Assembly (NCBI GenBank): GCA_005879245.1
Contig: VBLA01000184.1
Span: forward strand, 1-10,501
Direction: 5' to 3'
Source: Deltaproteobacteria bacterium
Lineage (GTDB): Bacteria > Desulfobacterota > Binatia > DP-6
Length of the DNA stretch: 10,501 nucleotides
Shown here: piece after piece, positions 1-5,089 of the stretch
Layout of the letters: every line of letters begins with the position of its first letter
Numbering within the stretch: the stretch's first letter is position 1
The notes under the pieces: generated by a model
The model's database searches: none
Seen by the model: the letters and a program-made list of their open reading frames with translations, nothing else
What the model was told of the DNA's origin: nothing
Translations under genes and position numbers: made by a program

Positions 1-201
1 CGCGGTCAGGACGTACATCACGCCATCCACGATCGCCCAGGCGAGGTTGCAGCCGAGGATGCCGATGAACAGCGCGCGATTGCTCGGCTCCTCCTCTCCG
101 AGCCGTACCGCGCCCGTGAAGCCGAGGGCCATGATGAGGCCGAACAGCGCTTCACCCAGCCGGGCGGCAGGATCGAGGTGGCGTCGGATGAACGGGAGCA
201 C
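1..201 (-). CDS. Small integral membrane protein, VIT/CCC1-like (partial, C-terminus outside window)
   Basis: Sixty-seven codons are visible, from a GTG start at 201 to the window edge. An in-frame TAA lies four codons upstream of that GTG, so the start is confined to this spot, although no good Shine-Dalgarno is seen. The protein opens with a basic, proline-containing N-terminus (MLPFIRRHLDPAARLGEALF). A first hydrophobic stretch follows (about residues 17-31), then a short acidic loop (GEEEP), then a second stretch with GILGCNLAWAIVDGVMYVL. This pattern recalls small proteins often annotated as VIT1/CCC1-type or hypothetical membrane proteins; that assignment is from memory. It begins 62 bases downstream of the free-standing repeat-domain gene on the same strand, so the two may be co-transcribed. 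Function is not known from this fragment. Confidence 0.6.
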   Translation of the reverse strand, partial: MLPFIRRHLDPAARLGEALFGLIMALGFTGAVRLGEEEPSNRALFIGILGCNLAWAIVDGVMYVLTA

Positions 202-263
202 GACGGCGACTTACAGCGCGGACCGTCGCGCAGACGCGGTCCGCCGGGCGTCCGGGGTGACGG

Positions 264-512
264 TCACCGGTCGCCGGCCTCCTGGGCACGCGACTGCTCC
301 ACGGGCCCGTACTCGGTCCCGGTGACGACGACTTCCGTGCCCGCGCGCATGGTCAGCTCGACCGGCTCGCCGATCGCCTTCGCGGTGCCTTGCTCGACGC
401 CGAGGATCTCACCGGGTGCGGGTACACGCGGGTCCACCACGTCGGCTCGTACCACCCATCCCGCCTCCTGGCGAGCAGGGTCGCGAGGATGGGGGCGGTC
501 GGTCGGGTCCAC
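264..512 (-). CDS. Free-standing copy of the DUF389 C-terminal repeat domain
   Basis: This frame encodes about 82 residues. Its core (GWVVRADVVDPRVPAP ... EPVELTMRAGTEVVVTGTEY) matches the third repeat at the C-terminus of the DUF389 protein in this same window (GWAVRADVVAPRVPAP ... EPVELTVRARTDVLVTGTRY). About 34 of 53 aligned residues are identical by eye. There is no membrane segment. The start is ambiguous. A strong GGAGG sits 9 bases before the GTG at 512, which is in frame with the domain. It also sits 7 bases before an overlapping ATG at 514 in another frame. That ATG frame reads MWTRPTAPILATLLAR and runs into the domain only if one base is gained or lost. The gene is therefore either a small GTG-started domain protein or a frameshifted remnant of a longer one. 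It lies between the phospholipase-like lipoprotein gene and the VIT-like membrane gene, all on the minus strand. Confidence 0.6.
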   Translation of the reverse strand: MDPTDRPHPRDPARQEAGWVVRADVVDPRVPAPGEILGVEQGTAKAIGEPVELTMRAGTEVVVTGTEYGPVEQSRAQEAGDR

Positions 513-549
513 ATGTCGAAGCCTCCCTCGATGCGTGGGGATATCGTGC

Positions 550-570
550 GACAGGCGTTCCGCGCCTGTC
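550..570. terminator. Hairpin downstream of the phospholipase-like gene (possible terminator)
   Basis: GACAGGCG (550-557) pairs perfectly with CGCCTGTC (563-570) around a 5-base loop. It begins 15 bases beyond the stop codon of the minus-strand gene at 585-1043. No run of T follows on either strand, so it does not look like a classical rho-independent terminator. It could be a processing or pausing hairpin. On the minus strand a TTGACA hexamer (572-567) overlaps the stem, but no -10 box is seen at a normal distance. Confidence 0.35.
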
Positions 571-584
571 AACAAAGTTCGCGC

Positions 585-1043
585 TCAGCGAGAGTCGCTC
601 GGGCGCGCGTCGTAGCCGTGGCAGCAGTCCCACCCGTAGGCCCATCGCCAGGGAAAGGGCTGCCATGGTGTGCCGCCGAGCCGGACGCCCCAGTACATCA
701 ACCGGGCGAGCGTCGCGCTGTGATCCCGGGCCACGCACTCGCGCAACGTGGCATCGGCGCGCTGGCGGTCGTCGCCGGTGCCCCCACACCAGTAGGCGAC
801 GTCATGCTCGACGCAGCAGTCGACCCAGCCGTCGTTGGTCGACATGGAGCATCCATCGGTGGTGAAGTGATGCGGTGGCGTCTCGCCTCGAAAGCGCATG
901 CAGTACTCTGCAGCGCGGCGCTCGAGCGCCTCCGCCGCCGCGGGATCGCTGCGGTATGGCTCCAAGCGGTGGGTCATGGGCGTGCAGCCGCTCACCAGCA
1001 ACCCCACCAGACCGAGAGCCCGGGGGAGGAGGAGGGGCTTCAG
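585..1043 (-). CDS. Lipoprotein with phospholipase A2-like CCxxHD motif
   Basis: This 152-residue protein starts with a textbook lipoprotein signal peptide (MKPLLLPRALGLVGLLVSGC; lipid-anchored Cys20), so it should sit in the cell envelope. The mature part carries FTTDGCSM (60-67), then WVDCCVEHDVAYWCGG (73-88). The CC..HD pattern with a following Tyr matches the active-site helix of the phospholipase A2 fold, with His80-Asp81 as the candidate catalytic pair. A tail rich in Trp and Gly follows (LMYWGVRLGG, PWRWAYGW). Several other cysteines could form disulfides. No ATG, GTG or TTG lies at the right place. CTG at 1043 overlaps the upstream stop as CTGA and has GGAG about 8 bases before it, so a coupled CTG start is proposed. 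A PLA2-like fold is likely; phospholipase activity is an inference. Confidence 0.75.
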   Translation of the reverse strand: MKPLLLPRALGLVGLLVSGCTPMTHRLEPYRSDPAAAEALERRAAEYCMRFRGETPPHHFTTDGCSMSTNDGWVDCCVEHDVAYWCGGTGDDRQRADATLRECVARDHSATLARLMYWGVRLGGTPWQPFPWRWAYGWDCCHGYDARPSDSR

Positions 1044-2368
1044 TTCGCGCTCCGCTCGGGCCGATCGGCGTCGGGGCCGAAGGTGCGCGCGTTGGCCTGG
1101 CGCACGGCCTCGACGATGGCCGGAAAGTCCTGCTGCGTGATCCGGGTCGATCCCGCGCGCGGAAACGGAAAGCGATCGGGAACGTCCACGTCGATCTCGA
1201 GCGTGAGCAGGTCCGAGAACTTCGTGCCGTGCAGCGATTCCTGGCGCCGCAAGACGACGGGTCGTTCGCTGCCATGGCACGCGCGATCGACCCACGCTTG
1301 CATCGCGGGCGAGCTGTAGGCACGCGAGATGGTCCACGGCGCGATCTCATCGCCGATATCGAAGTTGCGGCGCAGGACCACACCGGGATCGGGCAGTCGT
1401 GCCTTCGAGTTCCACCATACCCCGTCCACGAGTAACGCCGCGGCTTTGCCCGCGTCGGCGTCCACGGGTTGGAGATACGCGAGCGTCTCGTGCAGCCAGC
1501 GATCCATGTTCAGGTCGTACAGGCTGTTGGTGGACGCCGATCCCCGCTGGAGGATCAATCCCCCTGCCATCTTGATGCCCAGGAGGTTCGAATAGAGATC
1601 CTCCGGCGAGAAGGCGGAAACATACTCGGGATAGAGCTCGATCGACGCCCACCCGTACGCGGTGGCAATCTCGTGCCAGATGGAGAGCTGGAACGCGAGC
1701 CATTGCGCCAGGCTGGTTGCAAGGCGCCGGAGGCCGTACCGCTCGACCAGCTCCGGCGGCAGCGGTCCGATGTGCACACGACGCTTTCCGCCCTCGCTCG
1801 GGAGCTCCACCGTCGTGCCCGTCTCGGATGCCCGCGCGATGGCGGCCGTCCAGAAGAGGGTCCAGTCGGCGTAGTCGCGCACGTGTGCCGTATCGATGAA
1901 GGCGCCGCGGCAGGTGTAAATGAGGGCGTTGTTCTCCTTCGCGAAGGCGTTCTTCTTCGAGGAGCCCTCCATCGCGAGCGCCCCCGAGTCGTACTTGTGC
2001 GGGCCCACCTGCTGCAGACCGATGATGTTGCCCAGGCTGAAGAACGGGATCGGCACCGGTCCCAGGCTGGCTTGCAGGTTGGTGCCGAACGCGCAGCACG
2101 GACGGAGATGCGTGCGCACCGGGATCTCGCCGATCTCCGTGGGCTTCAGGTCGCGATCGATCGCGGAGGGCTGGTCCAGCACGTGCGCCACCAGCTCGGG
2201 CGTCACGGCCCGCTGCGTCGTCCACTTCGGTGCAGCGACGCAGCTCCCGAGCAACACGGCGACGCCCATCACCAGGGAAACGCCGGCAGTGCGCGCCCGG
2301 TGGTGGAGCGGACAGACTGCTCGATCGGAGCCTGCGCCCCGGTCAACCCGCGTGCCGAACCTCAGCAT
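1040..2368 (-). CDS. DUF4056 family lipoprotein
   Basis: This 442-residue protein has hallmarks that I associate with the DUF4056 family: RPCCAFG (about 89-95), IGLQQVGPHKYD (116-127), GAFIDTAHVRDYADWT (155-170), WHEIATAYGW (231-240) and FSPEDLYSNLLG (253-264). The conserved His/Asp and His-Glu pairs suggest a metal site or hydrolase-like centre, but the biochemical role is unknown. The N-terminus has a hydrophobic segment ending in LLGSC (Cys43), a lipobox. The ATG at 2368 is chosen because GGAGG lies 8 bases upstream; this leaves a long basic n-region before the hydrophobic core. An ATG at 2413 is possible but has weaker support, and starts nearer the lipobox would leave a very short signal. 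The gene is translationally coupled to the PLA2-like lipoprotein through the 4-base CTGA overlap. It follows the unrecognised gene at 2445 by 76 bases. Confidence 0.85.
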   Translation of the reverse strand: MLRFGTRVDRGAGSDRAVCPLHHRARTAGVSLVMGVAVLLGSCVAAPKWTTQRAVTPELVAHVLDQPSAIDRDLKPTEIGEIPVRTHLRPCCAFGTNLQASLGPVPIPFFSLGNIIGLQQVGPHKYDSGALAMEGSSKKNAFAKENNALIYTCRGAFIDTAHVRDYADWTLFWTAAIARASETGTTVELPSEGGKRRVHIGPLPPELVERYGLRRLATSLAQWLAFQLSIWHEIATAYGWASIELYPEYVSAFSPEDLYSNLLGIKMAGGLILQRGSASTNSLYDLNMDRWLHETLAYLQPVDADAGKAAALLVDGVWWNSKARLPDPGVVLRRNFDIGDEIAPWTISRAYSSPAMQAWVDRACHGSERPVVLRRQESLHGTKFSDLLTLEIDVDVPDRFPFPRAGSTRITQQDFPAIVEAVRQANARTFGPDADRPERSAN

Positions 2369-2444
2369 CCAGGCATCCTCCCCGCCACCACGGGCGGCGT
2401 GCCTACAAAGCATTCTCGCCGCGGTGAGGCAACCCGAAGCCGGC

Positions 2445-2792
2445 CTAGCGCTCGTACCTGCCGATGTGGGTTTCCTGTGCGTAGGGGGGTTGCTGGCCGG
2501 GATCGTCGCCGCCGCAGCCCGTACCCTGGAACGTGAACGACTTCGGGTCCCGCAACAGGGCGGCGGCTTGCTCCCGGATCTGCGGCACGACGTCCAACGG
2601 GAGCTGCGCGATCGAATCGACCCCGCTCAGGCGGGCGACGATGGTGGCCCGGATCTGCCGGACGACGCAGCCCTGATCCAGGCGGCGCCCGTCGCTTACC
2701 TTGTTCTGCGTCCAGAGGAGGCGCCGTCCGCTCGGGTCCGAGGCGGCCTCAGGGAACCGGCGCCGTCTTGCTATTTCGCGCCAACGAGACAG
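2445..2792 (-). CDS. Unrecognised protein, start codon unresolved (possibly 5'-truncated)
   Basis: The minus-strand frame ending at the TAG at 2447-2445 reads as a believable protein: YLSRWREIARR, LLWTQNKVSDGRRLDQGC, VARLSGVDSIAQLPLDV, RDPKSFTFQGTGCGGDDP, and the C-terminus AQETHIGRYER. Codons mostly end in G or C, as in the neighbours. The frame stays open back to a TGA at 2903-2901, yet contains no ATG, GTG or TTG before the middle of the domain. CTG at 2792 is given only as a nominal start and has no Shine-Dalgarno. The frame also lacks a signal peptide, unlike the two lipoprotein genes that follow it on the same strand. The gene may have lost its 5' end, or a frameshift may hide the start. 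I do not recognise the family. The upstream part of the frame overlaps the divergent carbonic anhydrase start region. Confidence 0.5.
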   Translation of the reverse strand: MSRWREIARRRRFPEAASDPSGRRLLWTQNKVSDGRRLDQGCVVRQIRATIVARLSGVDSIAQLPLDVVPQIREQAAALLRDPKSFTFQGTGCGGDDPGQQPPYAQETHIGRYER

Positions 2793-2842
2793 GTAGTCGG
2801 TGGCGCCGCGCCGCGGGACTGGATCGGGCGCGCCGGCTCGAG

Positions 2843-5089
2843 CTAAAACCGGCTCGTCATGTCGGATACCGGCCGCCGCATCACGGTGACAATCTGGGAG
2901 TCATGACGGAGGGTGCCGCTGTGACGTCGGCCGAAGCGTTGCAGCGGCTGATCGCCGGCAACGAACGATTCGTCCGCGGCGCATCCGCACAGCGGCCACC
3001 ACAACACGACCGGCTCGTCGAGCTGGTGGAGGCCCAGCACCCGTTCGCGACCATCCTCGGCTGCAGCGATTCCCGTGTTCCCCCGGAGATGGTGTTCGAC
3101 CAGGGGTTCGGCGATCTGTTCATCGTGCGGGTGGCCGGGAACGTGGTGGGCACGGAGACTCTCGGCAGCCTGGGATACGCCCTCGAGCATCTGGCCACGC
3201 CGCTCTTCGTGGTCCTCGGTCACGAAGGCTGCGGAGCCGTGCAGGCCGCGTTGCAATGCCGGCTCGGTGGCGCGACCGAGCCCGGGAGAATCGCGGAGCT
3301 CCTCGACGCGATCCTGCCGGCGCTCCAGGGCATCGATCCGAGCGAGCCTCCCGCGGCGCGGCTGCACCGCGCCGTCGAGGCCAACGTGCGCTGGGCGGTG
3401 CGCCAGCTGGCGGCGACGCCGGCCGGTGGCGCCGCGCTCGCGGACGGTCGTATCGGGCTCATCGGCCACGGAGATCCGTCGCGAGATGGGGCCGACCCGC
3501 GCGTCCAGGCCTTCCGCACGCAGGATGTCGCGCACCGTCGAATGTCCCTCCGCCAGACGCAGCACCACGCTCCGGGTCGTGAGCTCGCTGGAGAGTCTCG
3601 TCAGCATGCGCGCGCCGGCGAGGTCCACGTACGGTGACGTCGACAGGTCGCAGACCACCAGCCGTACGGCCTCCGGCTGCGTGTCCACGTGTTTCAGCAT
3701 TTCTCGCAGCACGTGGTCGACGTTGAAGTAGAGGAGGGGCCCCTCGACGCGGCAGATGCAGACGCCCGGCGTCCGCTCGTTGTCGGGATTGCGCCCGAGG
3801 TCCGAGAAGCGCGTGGTGTGCGGGATGCGACCGAGGACGGCCACGTGCGGCACGGCCGCGCGATGCAGCAAGAGGAGGATCGAGGCAACCACGGCGAGCA
3901 GCACCCCCTTCAGGATGCCGAGGACGAGGACGCCGACCAGGGCTATGATCGCGACCCGGAACTCGAGGCGACTCACGCGCCGCAGCCGCCCGATCTCCCG
4001 CAGGTCGATCAACCCCTTCACCGCCACGAGCACGATCGCGGCCAGCACCGCCTTCGGGAGGTTCCGGAGGAGGCCCGTGAGGAACAGCAGGGAGACGCCG
4101 AGGGTGACGGACGCGACGACCAACGCCATGCGGGACCTGGCGCCCCCCTTCTCGTTTACCGCTGACTGCGAGAGTCCTCCGGCCACCGGGTACCCGTGCC
4201 CGAGTGCGACGAGGAGATTGGCGCCTCCCAGAGCGAGCAGCTCCCGGCGAACGTCCACGTCGTAGCCGTGCTTGCTGGCGAGCGCCCGCGCCGCCGACAC
4301 GCTCTCGACGTAGGCGAGCAGCAAGCAGGCCGCCGCGAGCGCCTCGACGCCGTCGACGTCGCGCGCCCGGATTCCCGGCAGCCCGATGGTGGGCAGCCCG
4401 GCGGGTATCGCCCCCACGGTGGCGACGCCGCGGTCGTGGAGACCGAGGACGGTGGTGGCGACGATCGAGAGCACCACCACGACGAGCGCCACCGGCCGTC
4501 CCGGCAGAAGGTGATCTCCCAGCAGTAGCAGCGCGAGCGCGCCGGTCGCCACCGCGAGGACGACCGGGTTCGTGCCGCCTAGCTGATGCCCGAGGGTCGC
4601 GACCCGCTCGACGAAGTGGTCTCCCCCGCCGGGCACTCCGAGGGCGCTCGGCAGCTGCGTCACGGCGATGCTGATGCCGGCGCCCGCCTTGAAGCCGAGA
4701 AGGATCGTGTCGCTGACGAAGCTCGTGAGCGTGCTGAGGCGCAGCGCCCAGGCCGTCACGGCCAGCCCGGCGACCAGCAGGGCGACGAGCGATGCCACCT
4801 GCACGAGTCGCGCGGGGTCACCGGCGGCCATCGGCGCGATGCTCGCACCCACAAGCAGGGATATGGCCGACGTCGGGCCGATGGCGAGGTGGCGCGACGA
4901 GCCCAGCAACGCGTAGGCGAGACCTCCGAGCATGTAACCGTAGATCCCGACGACGGGCGGGAGTCCCGCGAGGGTCGCATAGGCGAGCGCCACCGGCACC
5001 GCGTAGGCGGCCAGGGTGACACCGGCCAGACCATCCGCCCAGATCAACTTCCATTTCCATCCGTCGTCCGTTTCGCCTCGTGCCCTCAT
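2843..5089 (-). CDS. SulP family anion transporter with STAS domain; 3' end chimeric
   Basis: This is an inner-membrane anion transporter of the SulP family; substrates in the family include sulfate, bicarbonate and other anions. The N-terminal signature is clear (AAYAVPVALAYATLAGLPP at 27-45; LLGSSRHLAIGPTSAISLLV at 61-80). Many hydrophobic segments follow to about residue 410. A cytoplasmic STAS domain spans about 443-543 (VEGPLLYFNVDHVL, VVCDLSTSPYVDLAGARML, RDILRAEGLDARVG). The ATG at 5089 overlaps the DUF389 stop as ATGA, so the two are translationally coupled. The genuine protein ends abruptly after ISRRISVAD (Asp543, codon 3463-3461). The remaining 205 residues to the TAG at 2843 are antisense of the carbonic anhydrase gene and are rich in Arg. 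Only the last few residues of STAS seem to be missing. The frame is also open far upstream of 5089, but that part is a shadow of the DUF389 gene. Confidence 0.9.
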   Translation of the reverse strand: MRARGETDDGWKWKLIWADGLAGVTLAAYAVPVALAYATLAGLPPVVGIYGYMLGGLAYALLGSSRHLAIGPTSAISLLVGASIAPMAAGDPARLVQVASLVALLVAGLAVTAWALRLSTLTSFVSDTILLGFKAGAGISIAVTQLPSALGVPGGGDHFVERVATLGHQLGGTNPVVLAVATGALALLLLGDHLLPGRPVALVVVVLSIVATTVLGLHDRGVATVGAIPAGLPTIGLPGIRARDVDGVEALAAACLLLAYVESVSAARALASKHGYDVDVRRELLALGGANLLVALGHGYPVAGGLSQSAVNEKGGARSRMALVVASVTLGVSLLFLTGLLRNLPKAVLAAIVLVAVKGLIDLREIGRLRRVSRLEFRVAIIALVGVLVLGILKGVLLAVVASILLLLHRAAVPHVAVLGRIPHTTRFSDLGRNPDNERTPGVCICRVEGPLLYFNVDHVLREMLKHVDTQPEAVRLVVCDLSTSPYVDLAGARMLTRLSSELTTRSVVLRLAEGHSTVRDILRAEGLDARVGPISRRISVADEPDTTVRERGATGRRRRQLAHRPAHVGLDGAVQPRRGRLARIDALERRQDRVEELRDSPGLGRATEPALQRGLHGSAAFVTEDHEERRGQMLEGVSQAAESLRAHHVPGHPHDEQIAEPLVEHHLRGNTGIAAAEDGRERVLGLHQLDEPVVLWWPLCGCAADESFVAGDQPLQRFGRRHSGTLRHDSQIVTVMRRPVSDMTSRF
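2921..3637 (+). CDS. Beta-class carbonic anhydrase with broken C-terminus
   Basis: The enzyme interconverts CO2 and bicarbonate in the cytoplasm. From the GTG at 2921 the zinc site and catalytic dyad of beta carbonic anhydrases are intact: Cys48, Asp50 and Arg52 in ILGCSDSRVP, then His101 and Cys104 in VLGHEGCGAV. VRVAGNVVG and the helix before GGAALADGRIGLIG also fit. GGAGGG lies 7 bases before this GTG; an ATG at 2903 is the alternative but its GGGAG is only 2 bases away. The family match stops at Ile181-Gly182, where a final strand of roughly 15-20 residues is expected. From about 3464 to the TGA at 3637 the frame reads through antisense of the SulP gene and adds about 56 arginine-rich residues with no homology. 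Stability of the product is doubtful. The gene converges on SulP, a pairing seen in bicarbonate handling. Confidence 0.85.
   Translation: MTSAEALQRLIAGNERFVRGASAQRPPQHDRLVELVEAQHPFATILGCSDSRVPPEMVFDQGFGDLFIVRVAGNVVGTETLGSLGYALEHLATPLFVVLGHEGCGAVQAALQCRLGGATEPGRIAELLDAILPALQGIDPSEPPAARLHRAVEANVRWAVRQLAATPAGGAALADGRIGLIGHGDPSRDGADPRVQAFRTQDVAHRRMSLRQTQHHAPGRELAGESRQHARAGEVHVR
3461..3468. other. Deletion or assembly junction joining SulP and carbonic anhydrase genes
   Basis: Carbonic anhydrase coding sequence on the plus strand runs up to ATCGGC (3461-3466; Ile181-Gly182). SulP coding sequence on the minus strand begins at the same bases (GTGGCCGAT read in reverse, Val541-Ala542-Asp543). Both genes therefore share these bases, and neither reaches its natural stop. 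The shared ATCGGCC is consistent with a microhomology join that removed both 3' ends and the spacer between them, where a bidirectional terminator would normally be expected. Confidence 0.75.

Noticed and set aside
264..512. Gas vesicle GvpO identity for the small domain (GW.V..DVV..RVP)
   Set aside because: The resemblance is limited to the first strand. The rest aligns much better with the DUF389 repeat units in the same window, and no gas vesicle genes are present.
550..570. A firm rho-independent terminator
   Set aside because: The stem is perfect but no T-rich tail follows on either strand, so it is reported only as a hairpin of uncertain role.
1044..1337. N-terminal extension of the PLA2-like gene up to 1337
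   Set aside because: It lies wholly inside the DUF4056 gene in another frame, has no family features, and would bury the lipoprotein signal peptide.
390..1435. Long plus-strand frames across the left block
   Set aside because: Their composition (Arg, Ala, Pro, Ser runs) is that of antisense frames in GC-rich DNA, and they lie opposite the well-supported DUF4056 and PLA2-like genes.
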